A stretch of 30,784 bases of DNA from Boothiomyces macroporosus (lineage: Eukaryota > Chytridiomycota > Chytridiomycetes > Rhizophydiales > Terramycetaceae): contig JADGKB010000140.1 in NCBI GenBank assembly GCA_027604185.1, forward strand, positions 1 to 30,784, in the 5' to 3' direction. Shown piece by piece: positions 17,871-27,234 of this stretch. How positions within the stretch are numbered: the first letter of the stretch is position 1; the number at the start of each line of letters is the position of its first letter. Made by a program: the position numbers and the translations under genes. Under the pieces are notes generated by a model, which saw nothing but the letters and a program-made list of their open reading frames with translations, did no database searches and was not told where the DNA came from.

Positions 17871-18767
17871 CTACTTTATTTTAAATAAACTAATAGTATT
17901 ATTGTAGATTTGTTCTTTCAGGATATCTTGATCCATTCCTTTTACACCAGCTATTACTTGCAATATTTGGTAGAGCATGCAAGGCTCATTTCTGGATTTT
18001 ACCATCTGCCCCAATTCAAACTTTTCCTTCTTTTTCAATTGGTAACTAGGTGGGGTTACGTATTGATGAGATGCATGAGTAGGTCTAATATCACACCAAG
18101 GTGCATCAGTCTCAATCAAGATCTTATCCACTGGAATCTCTTTTACCACATCCAAGTTTTCCTTTGTTTTTAGCGAACACCCATTGATTCCAATGAACAG
18201 CCCCATCTTCACCAGCTCTTGCATATCGCGTACATTCCCATCAAAAGAGTGTACAACCCCCCTTATCTTGTACTTTTTGATAATCTCGATAAAATCATTT
18301 CCGGTATTACGCATATGCAAGAAATATGGCAAATCAAACTCTTGTGAAAGCTGCAGTTGCTTGTCGAAATATAATTGTTGGATATCTTTTGGACAAAACT
18401 CTAACCGATCATAGTCTAGTCCGCATTCGCCAATCGCAACTATACGTTTATCATCTTGTTGATCTCTTCGAATCAATTCCTTTAATTCTTTATAATACTG
18501 ATCAGGACCGCTTTTGTATTCATGAAATTCTTTAGAATGAGTAGGATGGCATCCACATGTAGAGTAAAGCGAATACTTTTTCGCATATTCAAGCGCTCGA
18601 ACGCTTGATTCCAAAGTAACTCCAGTAATAATCATTGATTCCACATTCGACTCTCTAGCCCTTTGTAATACATGTTCAAGATCGGCTACATGCGATGCCT
18701 TTCCTCTATAGATTCCCTGGTACATTGAATCAGTCAAATTAACAGCTATATCAATCATTTTTTTCAT
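17871..18767 (-). CDS. TATDN1: TatD-family DNase (TATDN1 type)
   Basis: A single exon of 298 residues from the ATG at 18767; the second ATG at 18758 (MIDIAVNL) would give 295. TatD enzymes are metal-dependent nucleases of the amidohydrolase fold, with roles in DNA repair and apoptosis-like DNA breakdown. Family marks are seen throughout: DIAVNLTD near the start, CGCHPTH (~71-77), GECGLDYDR with Glu114, FLHMRN with His151, VHSFDG with His173, IETDAPWC with Asp221, and RNEPC near 259. All expected ligands of the eukaryotic TATDN1 branch are present. The gene is head-to-head with the cyclophilin, only 7 bp between the outermost ATGs. Confidence 0.93.
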   Translation of the reverse strand: MKKMIDIAVNLTDSMYQGIYRGKASHVADLEHVLQRARESNVESMIITGVTLESSVRALEYAKKYSLYSTCGCHPTHSKEFHEYKSGPDQYYKELKELIRRDQQDDKRIVAIGECGLDYDRLEFCPKDIQQLYFDKQLQLSQEFDLPYFLHMRNTGNDFIEIIKKYKIRGVVHSFDGNVRDMQELVKMGLFIGINGCSLKTKENLDVVKEIPVDKILIETDAPWCDIRPTHASHQYVTPPSYQLKKKEKFELGQMVKSRNEPCMLYQILQVIAGVKGMDQDILKEQIYNNTISLFKIK

Positions 18768-18774
18768 TTTAAAA
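18768..18774. promoter_or_regulatory. 7-bp spacer between divergent start codons (TatD / cyclophilin)
   Basis: The ATG at 18767 (-) and the ATG at 18775 (+) are separated by 7 bp, or 16 bp if the TatD start at 18758 is used. Promoter elements of each gene must therefore overlap the neighbour's 5' coding sequence. Confidence 0.5.
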
Positions 18775-19437
18775 ATGCAAAGAGTGTTTCTGCAAATTAC
18801 AGTTGGAAAAAAAGACGAGTATGAATGTGAATTGGAAAAGTTTAACAATGCGAAAAGGCTGTTGGAAAAGATCCACTTGTCGTATGGATTACCAGCGGAT
18901 ATTGGACAGCTGTCTGCGGATGAATTGGAAATACTGCAGGAGAATAGCAAAAAAGAGCTTAGATTCACTGAACCAGAGAGTATAGATAAAGGAAGAATTG
19001 TGATTGAACTGTTTCCAGATACTCCTAAAACAGCTACCAATTTCCTTAAAATATGTACTGGGGAAGTAACAAGCAAGACTGCCAGAAAACCATTACATTA
19101 CAAAAACACTCTTGTTCATCGTATAGTAAAAGATTACATTATCCAAGGCGGAGATGTTACAAGAGGAGATGGAAGTGGAGGCGAATCCATCTATGGAGGA
19201 AAGTTTAACGATGAAAAACCAGGTTTAAATAGAAAATTCGTCAAGGGAAGTGTTGGAATGGCTAACAGTGGAAAGAATTCCAATTCTAGTCAATTCTTTT
19301 TCAGCATGAATGATTTTCACAAACTAAATGGCAAGTATGTTTGCTTTGGACAAGTCGTGGAAGGACTGGAGATTTTAGATTTGATTAATGATACCGTAGA
19401 ACCTGTAATCGTTTCTGACTGTGGTGTGATTGAATAA
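18775..19437 (+). CDS. Cyclophilin-type peptidyl-prolyl isomerase with N-terminal extension
   Basis: A single exon of 220 residues. The first ~70 residues (VFLQITVGKKDEYECELEKF..., with YGLPADIGQLSADELEIL) form a helical extension seen in a subgroup of eukaryotic cyclophilins. The cyclophilin domain starts at GRIVIELFPDTPKTATNF. Active-site landmarks are present: HRIV with the catalytic Arg, IIQGGD, GTG-loop equivalents GDGSGGESIYGGKF, and SSQFFFS. The usual cyclosporin-binding Trp (in WLDGKH) is replaced: the sequence reads FHKLNGKYVCFG. Likely cytosolic or nuclear, since no targeting signal is seen. The start is 7-16 bp from the divergent TatD start. Confidence 0.92.
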   Translation: MQRVFLQITVGKKDEYECELEKFNNAKRLLEKIHLSYGLPADIGQLSADELEILQENSKKELRFTEPESIDKGRIVIELFPDTPKTATNFLKICTGEVTSKTARKPLHYKNTLVHRIVKDYIIQGGDVTRGDGSGGESIYGGKFNDEKPGLNRKFVKGSVGMANSGKNSNSSQFFFSMNDFHKLNGKYVCFGQVVEGLEILDLINDTVEPVIVSDCGVIE

Positions 19438-19593
19438 ACGCCATATCAATTTCTTTGGCACCAGTTCCTCGTTTAATAGGACTTGCGATGGATAATATCT
19501 GATCCATATGAATACATCCGTATAATTTACTGTCATCTTATTTGAGTGTAGTCGTGGCTTGGTCAGACGCTTTCCAATTTCAATTACAATCAA

Positions 19594-20250
19594 ATGGAAA
19601 AAGACCAGAAAACAATAGTGTCATTCTACCTCAGTCTAGTAATATTATTCTCATTCATCTCACTCCTACTACCGTCCCATTCTACATTTTTCAACGATAA
19701 ACGCAATCCATTGAATCAGTATTTCGTAAAGAACGGGTGGGCATGGACTCTGGTGTCAACGATATCAATTCAACTGTGCAGTTATAAAACTAGAAAACAG
19801 CTGGTGTTTGGGTTTGGTAGGCTAGCGCTAGCCACCATCCATTGGCAAATATCACTGCTAATTATGGCAACAGTCTTACATTATACAGGTTCGTGTTCAA
19901 AGGACTATAGTGATATTTATAGTTGCAAGAGTAATGGCGGTCAATGGGCTGGATTTGATATATCCGGACACTGTTATTTACTGATTCACTCTTCACTAGT
20001 AATTCTGGAGGAATTTAAACAGCTACCAAAACTTAAACCAGACGTCAACCCTATAATTGCTGTAGTTGGAGTAAGTAGTTGTGCGTTGTTGATATTATGG
20101 ATAATCATGCTCATTGCTACTTGTCTATACTTTCATCCGTTTTTGGAAGTAGTGGTTGGCAGCGCGTTGGGAGTATCTTGGTGGTTTGCATTCTATATTG
20201 GAATAGGACAAATGTATCCTGCACTAGTACCAAAACGACAGCGGGAATAG
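19594..20250 (+). CDS. SCS3: FIT family protein (FIT2/Scs3), ER acyl-CoA diphosphatase
   Basis: A single exon of 218 residues with several membrane segments (about 10-26, 74-95, 120-137, 153-178, 185-205). The diagnostic block GQWAGFDISGHCYLL gives the first catalytic His (126), and YFHPFLEVVVGSALG the second (181). Both are the active residues known for FIT proteins, which cleave acyl-CoA at the lumenal ER side and are needed for lipid-droplet budding. Length is short, like the fungal FIT2 forms. The stop lies 13 bp from the convergent stop of HEM25. The 156 bp before the start hold no other supportable gene. Confidence 0.93.
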   Translation: MEKDQKTIVSFYLSLVILFSFISLLLPSHSTFFNDKRNPLNQYFVKNGWAWTLVSTISIQLCSYKTRKQLVFGFGRLALATIHWQISLLIMATVLHYTGSCSKDYSDIYSCKSNGGQWAGFDISGHCYLLIHSSLVILEEFKQLPKLKPDVNPIIAVVGVSSCALLILWIIMLIATCLYFHPFLEVVVGSALGVSWWFAFYIGIGQMYPALVPKRQRE

Positions 20251-20263
20251 ACTTTTTTATTAA

Positions 20264-21141
20264 TTAAATGTATCTTTTGATGAATTCTTCGTACACAGTC
20301 CAAGAGATTGCACTAGAGAACGACTTGCGCAGCATTCTAGGCACAATACCAGAGTATAGAGCAGCAAAGCTTTCGTTTCGAACAATCTTTCCAAAAGCGT
20401 AAAACATATTCCTGTACTCTTGCGGCTTCAACTGTATCCTCGTCTTCACCATATCAAAGGGTTGGGTAATCAGAGTAGCCATAAACCCACCAAACAATCC
20501 GCTAGTCATATTCACCAACGTCGGATTAATCTTTTCGTTGTTCCCAATAATTTTGAAATGCTCGTAAAAGTATACATAGATTCCAGCGAATGGTGCGTCT
20601 CTCATTGCCGTAGCTCCAAACCCAGCAAATAATCCGCTTACACCTTCTGTTCGGATAATACTCTTGAATGCATCATAAATGCTCTTGTACTGGAACAAGT
20701 CACTTTCGTATCTGATCTTGATTACAGTGATTGGCATCATTACAAAGCCAACTGACACTCTAGCTAATACGCCTCCAGATAGATTAATTGTTGATTTGTT
20801 TAAAATCGGTCTATTGTCAAAAGTAAAAGATGAGAGAAACGTCCTTGTGTGATGGAGTGTATAAAAGTATAACCCAGACCCAGGCACATTCCTGTATATC
20901 GTCGGTAACGTCCCTCTCCATAACCCCAACACTCCGTCATGCTGAACAATCTGCTTAATGGTAGAAAGAGTAGTGATATCCTTGATTGACAACAATTTCG
21001 CTTTTGACAGTCGTTGCTGGAGACGCTACGTTATTACTAGAGTACTGTTTTGGTTAAATCTAGTGGTTGGAGGATAATGCATGAGAGCAGGCCAGACAGC
21101 GAGCCTCCAAGTAAGTGTTTTACCGATCCTTTTTCTGACAT
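20264..21141 (-). CDS. HEM25: Mitochondrial glycine carrier Hem25 / SLC25A38 (2 exons)
   Basis: Exons 21141-21046 and 21025-20264 with a 20-nt intron; 285 residues. Three carrier repeats are seen: QPLDLTKT-RLQQ (joined by the splice), MPITVIKIRYES and QPFDMVKTRIQLKP. Downstream landmarks GLWRGTLPTIYRNVPGSGLYF, in part LFAGFGATAMRDAPFAGIY, and the end AISWTVYEEF are characteristic of the SLC25A38 branch. It carries glycine into the mitochondrial matrix for the first step of haem synthesis. The intron falls in the first PxDxxK signature, so both the intron and the ATG are well supported. The length agrees with the family (~300). Confidence 0.92.
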
Positions 21142-21292
21142 GAAAAATACAAATGATTCACCGCAAATATGTGGACAATTTTGAGAGTTGGATAGATAGA
21201 CTGCGGATAAATCACATTCGTTAGGAATATTTCAATGATAAAAGCGACCCTTAATCTACCACAAAAATGAATGATTACTAATCCAAATTTAT

Positions 21293-22202
21293 TTAATTTC
21301 CTTGTTCCGCATATTTGTACTTTTCCTTTTCTAATTTCAAAAAGTCTTGTAGTTGCCTTTCTTGTCTCTTTTGCTCTTGTTTCTTTTTCAAGTCGCTTCT
21401 TACAATACTATCAAACTTTGGCTTCAATACAACTGGCATTTGGTCGATAATTAGTTGCGGCTTGATTTCAGAGCGAGTTTGAGCTCTTTTTAAAGTGGAA
21501 TACCATTCGAATGCCAACTGGTGCCACACTGGTGGGTAAGGAGATGGGATTTCCATTTCATTAGGCTGAGCGAATGGCGATCGAAGGAATACTGTTGAAC
21601 AAGTAGAGTAACACACTTCTAGGTATGGCGGGATAAACATCCATGGTGACATGTATGGTACTGGCTGGAACTCGCTCTTATCTCCTTCAATCTTTAGTGT
21701 AGGAACACTCTTTGGGTTAACCGTGATCATATCTCCATCCTCCAATCTTCTTGCTGGGAATTTGCACTAGAATTAAAAAACGAAATACAATTTCTCCATT
21801 CACTTTGACTTTTCCAGTGCTTACTAGCCTTCTAGCTTGAAAAATACTTTTAGCGAAATGGCTTCTAAACACAGTTACATCAACTCTTCTTTCCAATTCA
21901 CAAAACATGATACTCTCGATATGCGGTAATTCATCCTTTTCCTTCTTTGTGTATAATTTATACGGTAAATTAGTCTTGAAATGTCTGTCCATGAATTGTC
22001 TTTCAGTGATATTTGGTACATGGTAAGCCCTAAGGTGTTTCTTTGCCTCCCACTTTTGTTGGTAGACCGACTTGCGAGACAAATCCATTGGTTTTTGGTT
22101 GTTGATCAAGTTGGACAAATTGTTTTTGTTCCATGACATGCGAATTAATCCTTTCAATTCGCTATAAGGATTTTTTACTTTCCATCGAATCAATCGTCCC
22201 AT
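21293..22202 (-). CDS. NAM9: Mitochondrial small-subunit ribosomal protein uS4m (2 exons)
   Basis: Exons 22202-21789 and 21766-21293 with a 22-nt intron; 295 residues. The S4 RNA-binding domain is clear: CELERRVDVTVFRSHFAKS, QARRLVSTGKVKVNGEI, then after the splice CKFPARRLEDGDMITVNP. The N-terminus (MGRLIRWKVKNPYSELKG) and the long helical, Lys/Gln/Glu-rich C-terminus match mitochondrial fungal S4 (Nam9) rather than bacterial S4. It would help assemble the mitoribosomal small subunit. I chose the Met at 22202; a longer frame upstream begins without homology. The element ATTCGCGG (22291-22298) lies in the upstream region. Confidence 0.9.
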
Positions 22203-22434
22203 GGTGATTTGAAAAAAAAATTTACATTTCATCCTCTTGACATTACCTCCCAATAACCAAGTAAAGCGAGACTATAAGAGTTTGTAGGGAATTCGCGGCT
22301 TTAAAATGATTGTGGTATACTTTCCACGACTAAAAGATCTTTATGTAGCAGCATGTCCCATTACAAGCTCAACCTTTCTTTATTCGAGGTTTAATAAAGT
22401 CCAACTTGGCCGCTGTATAAATCTGAATTGTTTA

Positions 22435-24643
22435 TTACGACAAAACCAAGCGATCCATGGTAACCACCGCTTTATCTTCCTGGTTCCTACCGCTGATAAT
22501 CTTCTTGTTATTGGCAATTTTAAGCGTAAGCAATTTCTTTATCCCATTAAACATTTGAATCTGCTTCATATTTGGCTCATGTTTAATCTACATTAATTTT
22601 ACTTACTTTGGCTTCTTTTTGTTGCTCTTGTAGAATCTTGCTATTGTTTTCCAATTCAGCGATCTTGCGATTGTACAAATCTCTGTAGGTTTTGAAGCCT
22701 CTTGCTTTTTGAATCAACTCGATCATGTCATCCGCTCCAATATATGCCTTCATTTCGTTCATTACTGTGTTAGGAAAGAGTACCTCTATCCTGAGCAATT
22801 TCAGATTGCTGAATGAGTTGGTTAAGGTGATGGTAGCGAGAATGATCGTTTCTAATATCATTTCTAAGATTTCTAATTTCCTGGTCAAGATTTGAATTTT
22901 CACTTTCAAGGCCAATCATTGTCGTGTCATAAATACGCTTCTTTTCAGTATAGATATTATCCAGCTCTTGAGCTTCCTGACGAAGAGCGCGTAGGTTTTG
23001 AATTACTGGTGCCAGTTGATTCTTTTTCTCATTAATAGAATTATTGAGTTGTTGGATAATGGAAGATATTTGATCAAGAGTCTTTCCTTTTTCTTGGTCT
23101 ACTTCACTCTTCATTTCTGATACCTTTTCAAGATTAGTTTGGGCATCATGATACCCTACTACTCCGCTTCTTTGTTCGGCAATCTGAATGGTTTGTTTAA
23201 ACTCTGCTTCGTATTTACCAAGAATCTTTTTTAGTACCATGTACCTCTTCAGTCCGTTGTAAAATACCAAATTCAGCAGTCAAGCTTGATAATTCCGCTT
23301 TCTTGCGCTTGTAGTTGGTAGATTTGCCTCTTAATTCTGACACATATCTTTTGAAATCTTCCCCTTGCAACATCTACATTAATGGAATTTACTTTGGTTT
23401 TCGACTGATTGGCAACTTCCTTTTCAGCCGCCTGTTTTTGCAGGTTTGCCAATTCCTCTTGCACAGCTGGCAACTTTGCCAACGTCCCTTCCTTTTTCCT
23501 AGCAATGATTTGAGCCTGTTGTCGAAACAGTGCCAAATTAGCATCGCCAGAATTACTTTGTTAATAAAAAATTACGAAATTTTTAGTTTCTTTTCAGCGA
23601 GTTCCACTATTTCATTATTGATTTTAGCAATTTCCGCTTCCAATTTTGCAAATTCTTGTTCACTAATGCTTGGTTGGGCTAGAATCTCGTTCAAATCTCG
23701 AATTCGCACTTCTGCTTCCATCAGGTTCTTGATTAGTGCTATTTATACTTTTGGAAAGTTTTCTTGTGAAAGGAATCTATTCATACCGTGTTCTTCTTCC
23801 ATTTTAGCAAAGATGGATTCTGGACTTGAATTCATTAAATTAGCCTTGGTAAAGCAAAGCTTACTTTGACAGTTTTCAATTTTTGAACTGCGTTTGTGTA
23901 TTTAGCATCAGCCTGTGATACTTGCGCTCTTTGTTCACGAAGTCTATCGACCAGTGCCAATTCATGTTGTTGTTCCGTTCGAAGATTTCTCGCTGCTTGC
24001 AACCATTGTTCTGATTTCGGTACTCCTTGAATCTTTTTCTGTATTCTGGTGATTTTACTCAGCAACTGTTGTTTTTCTTCTTCCATTTGTTGAATTTCGC
24101 GTTTAACTGCGGTTGAATTTGGCCCAGATTGCTTCAATCCATCTAAATACCGATGCGTATTTCTAAACTCTTCTTGAACTTGTTCGATTTGGTTTGTAAG
24201 ATCAATGATTACATCGTCCTGAGAAAACTCTGAAGGGATCTCTGGGATAGATAAGAACTGGGCTAAATAAGCTCGTTTCTTGTGTGTAGCCAAATCCTTT
24301 AGTAAAAAAGTAAGGTAGTATAAAATTGCCTGTCTGTTTGGCGCCATAACTGTAGTTATAAATCCGTCACTAATATTAGTTTAAAGTACATGTCTTGGGC
24401 TTCTTTACAGTTGAGCATTTGCATGAAATCACAAAGGCGGAGTGCTTTTTCCTCTAAATCTCTATCTAGCATGAATATTGATTGATTGTTTGCAGAGTCA
24501 ATATAACCAGCAACTTCAAATAGAGTCTGGACAAGTTGAATATTGGGGATTTCATCGTGTAGTTGAATAATTGACCATTTTTTAGAGAATGGCGGGCTGT
24601 TTATAACTGATGAAACAACTTTTAAATCGATCAAGTAAGTCAT
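22435..24643 (-). CDS. IFT81: Intraflagellar transport protein IFT81 (9 exons)
   Basis: IFT81 is a core IFT-B subunit that with IFT74 binds tubulin for flagellum growth. Exons: 24643-24390, 24369-23865, 23844-23749, 23727-23576, 23555-23393, 23373-23245, 23225-22784, 22764-22607, 22587-22435. The eight introns are 20, 20, 21, 20, 19, 19, 19 and 19 nt; 683 residues, equal to the family length. The N-terminal CH-like domain (MTYLIDLKVVSSVINSPPFS) is followed by KKRAYLAQFL and long coiled coils. Family points along the chain include FRQQAQIIARKKEG, GEDFKRYVSELRGKS, KSEVDQEKGKTLD and DRVMNEMKAYIG. The last exon restores IKHEPNMKQIQMF, which matches the conserved IFT81 C-terminus. GRASP ends 40 bp upstream in the same orientation. 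Confidence 0.95.
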
Positions 24644-24683
24644 AGGAAACAAAAATTAAACGCGTCTTGCAAAGACATATTTA

Positions 24684-26070
24684 TTATTTAGATTTTGAAG
24701 ACCAGGATAAAGATGGAACGCCACTGATATCATGAATATAGTCATCTTCTACGTGTAAGAGCGGTGTATGCTCCCCTTCGTTTATCAGAGATGGGTGTGG
24801 TATCGCAGCAGGAGCAAAAGTGGGCTGATTAAGTGGCGAGATATTGTTCATTATTTCTGACTTTTTTGTTCCTTGTGTATCAACTGGAGGTAGTTCGGAT
24901 TCTTTTGAAGGCATATTTATGCCAGGGCTGTGATTGCAATTTTCGCCATGAACATGGTTATCAGCATTTGTATGTTTGACTTCGTGGTTTACCGTTGAAT
25001 CATTTGACTTTATCACCTGGGCATCAGTTGAATTGCTATTAGCATGAAGAGAATGTTCATGTTTGGAGTGGTCGTGAGAATGGTCATGATGTGTATGGCG
25101 GGAATCTTTGTGTGAATTATCATGATGATGCCCTTCATGTGGATGCACATGGTGAGGATGGTCATTGTGGGAATGATGATGATGATTTCCTTTATGATCA
25201 TCCTCGTGGTGAGAATGTTCTATGTGCAAATGGTCGTGGTGGGAATGCCCACCATGCGAGTGGTCGTGATGCTGATGTGAGTGATCACCATGTGAATGTT
25301 TATGTTCCGAATGTGAGTGCTTATGGCTAGCATGAGAATGTCTATGCATTCCATGTTCATGGTCAGTAACCAATCCACCAGGAAGATTTGAAGTACTATT
25401 ATCGCGACTCATTGGCTCCTTGGACAACGCAATTCGATGCAAGTTACCATATGCAATATCACACCCCAGTCTATTGTTACAAAATGATTTACAATCCATC
25501 GCCGTCCCATAAATCTGGAATAATGATGACATTCCTTATTGAATCCAATTCAGAATTATACACATAAAGCTTCAACTGCTTTCCTTTGAAATCCTTTACG
25601 AGATTTAAAAAATCTTCCTTTCTGTGGAGCGTTCGTTGAGGAGATCCAATGATGTAGTCGGTATTTGAAATTAATCCTGACACAAACGACGGAGAATCTT
25701 TTTGTCTTGGTTATCAAGAACTTACACTTCAAGGACATGCCATACTCTTTCATGAGCTCCTTCAAACGAGCAAGATTTAACTTTCAAGCCCAAGTTTTTG
25801 CCTACTATCGACACCATTCTTAAGCTCATTGTTTTTGACGAGTATACGATTAGCGGTAGCGGACGATTTTCTGAAATATAATCTTTAAGTATTGCTGGAT
25901 CCTCGTTTAGTCTGATTCCATTGCAGTGAGTTATATAATCAAAATATACTAAGTCAAAAGCTTGCTCTACCTTCCAATCCTGCCTTTTCGGCTGCAGAAT
26001 CCGGTTCAATTTCCAATATGTGAAATCCTATTGTGCTGCCCTCCAAAGGGCTACTCTGATTTGCCCCCAT
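24684..26070 (-). CDS. GRH1: GRASP55/65 (Grh1) Golgi stacking protein with histidine-rich tail (4 exons)
   Basis: Exons 26070-25971, 25948-25726, 25705-25493, 25470-24684; introns 22, 20 and 22 nt; 440 residues. MGANQSS at the start fits N-myristoylation. Two GRASP-type PDZ domains follow: first AGLEVYFDYITHCNGIRLN, second SFVSGLISNTDYIIGSPQ, with LYVYNSELDSIR and LLGCDIAYGNLHRI at the end. The family's WGGQG loop before CSFEGAHERVWHVLEV is missing about eight residues. The C-terminal half is unusual: about 110 residues rich in His, Asp and Ser (HSHGDHSHQHHDHSHGGHSH type), like loops of zinc transporters, then a Pro/Glu-rich end. GRASPs tether Golgi membranes and act in unconventional secretion. 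The gene is divergent from p47 with 43 bp between the ATGs. Confidence 0.93.
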
Positions 26071-26113
26071 TTTTGCTTTGAAAAATTGCAAGTTTTTTAC
26101 CCTTGCATCAACA
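26071..26113. promoter_or_regulatory. 43-bp bidirectional spacer (GRASP / p47)
   Basis: The divergent ATGs at 26070 (-) and 26114 (+) leave 43 bp for both promoters. An alternative plus-strand in-frame codon further upstream is not ATG. Position is the only support. Confidence 0.4.
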
Positions 26114-27200
26114 ATGTCGGCAAAGGAAGAGTTTAAGCAAATTACTGGTGCAGATGATAAAACCGCAGAATATTTCTTGGAAGCTGCAAAAGGAGATTTA
26201 CAATCAGCCCTATCGACCTTCTTTGAGGGATCAGCTTCATCCGGGAATGCAGCACAACCTGTATCCTCACACACTGCACCTCCACCCAAGCAATCCCGAA
26301 TAAAGACCTTTTCTGATTTCAACAACGACGACGATGAAGAGGAAGATGACCAGAAGATGTATGCCGGAGGAGAGAAGAGTGGAATTGCTGTTAAAGGACC
26401 AAAGAAGGATCCGCAAAATGTAATTAAAGATATCCTGGAACAGGCTGCAAAGTAAAACTATTTAACGTTAGAGGAGGCGTAAAAGAAGAACCTGAAAAGA
26501 AACCACGATACTTTTCTGGAGCTGGACAGCGATTAGGATCAGACTCAGTACCTTCAGAAGTCATTCAACCACCTCAAACTCGTGCTGAATCGGAGCCTGT
26601 ATCTAGAACTTTGACATTTTGGCAAGATGGTTTTAGCGTGGAAGATGGGCCATTGCTTAAATATGATGACCCACAAAACCAAGAACTATTGAATGCGATA
26701 AAATCCGGAAGAGCCCCTACTTCTCTGTTGAATGTAGCAAACAACCAACCAGTAGAAGTCAAGGTGGCTCATAGAATGCAAGAAAAGTATGTGCCTCCAC
26801 CAAAGAAACCAATGGCTGCATTTACCGGCGCCGGGAATAGATTAGGATCAATTGTTTCTTCTGCTCCTAGTGTACCTGGTGCCTTCCCAAATCAGACTAC
26901 TCAATCTGCCAGTAAACCACAACCGCCAACAGTGGAAGTAGATGCAAGCCAACCAGTCACCTCCATCCAGGTTAGATTAGGAGACGGAAAGAGGTAAATT
27001 TCATTAATGCTAGACTGGTTGCCAAATTCAATCAAACACATACAGTTGGTGATCTTCGAGCATTTGTTCGTGCTTCCACCAGCGATCCTCGCGATTTCGT
27101 TTTGCAAACTAGCATGCCAACTACTATTATCCATGATGATAAGCAAACCTTAAAAGATGCCCAGTTATTGAATGCAGTTATTATTCAACGTTACGTTTAA
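26114..27200 (+). CDS. SHP1: p47/Shp1 Cdc48 cofactor (UBA, SEP, UBX; 3 exons)
   Basis: Exons 26114-26451, 26472-26993, 27014-27200; introns 20 and 20 nt; 348 residues. The UBA-like domain (FKQITGADDKTAEYFLEAAK, residues ~6-40) is followed by an acidic linker. The SEP domain is LTFWQDGFSVEDGPLLKYD to about residue 225. The UBX domain (SIQVRLGDGKR-LVAKFNQTHTVGDL ... LLNAVIIQRYV) lies at the end; its middle is completed by the second splice. p47 targets Cdc48/p97 to membrane fusion of Golgi and ER and to ubiquitin-linked work. It is divergent from GRASP, whose Golgi role makes co-regulation conceivable. The RCC1-like gene starts 34 bp after the stop. Confidence 0.95.
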
Positions 27201-27234
27201 CTAATAAAAATCCTTGCCAAATTTTTCCACTGAA

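Noticed and set aside
22306..22596. 96-codon plus-strand frame
   Set aside because: It lies antisense to the last exon of IFT81, which matches the conserved C-terminus after a 19-nt splice; the plus frame has no homology.
25070..25340. Histidine-codon tract considered as a CRISPR array or satellite
   Set aside because: The repeats are irregular CAT/CAC-rich codons kept in one frame within the GRASP exon; there are no regular spacers.
25949..25970. A 10-nt intron in GRASP
   Set aside because: Removing only GTAGAGCAAG restores the frame, but a 22-nt intron ending at TTAG also restores it and aligns exactly with the family spacing AGLE-two residues-FD-x-I, so the 22-nt form is preferred.
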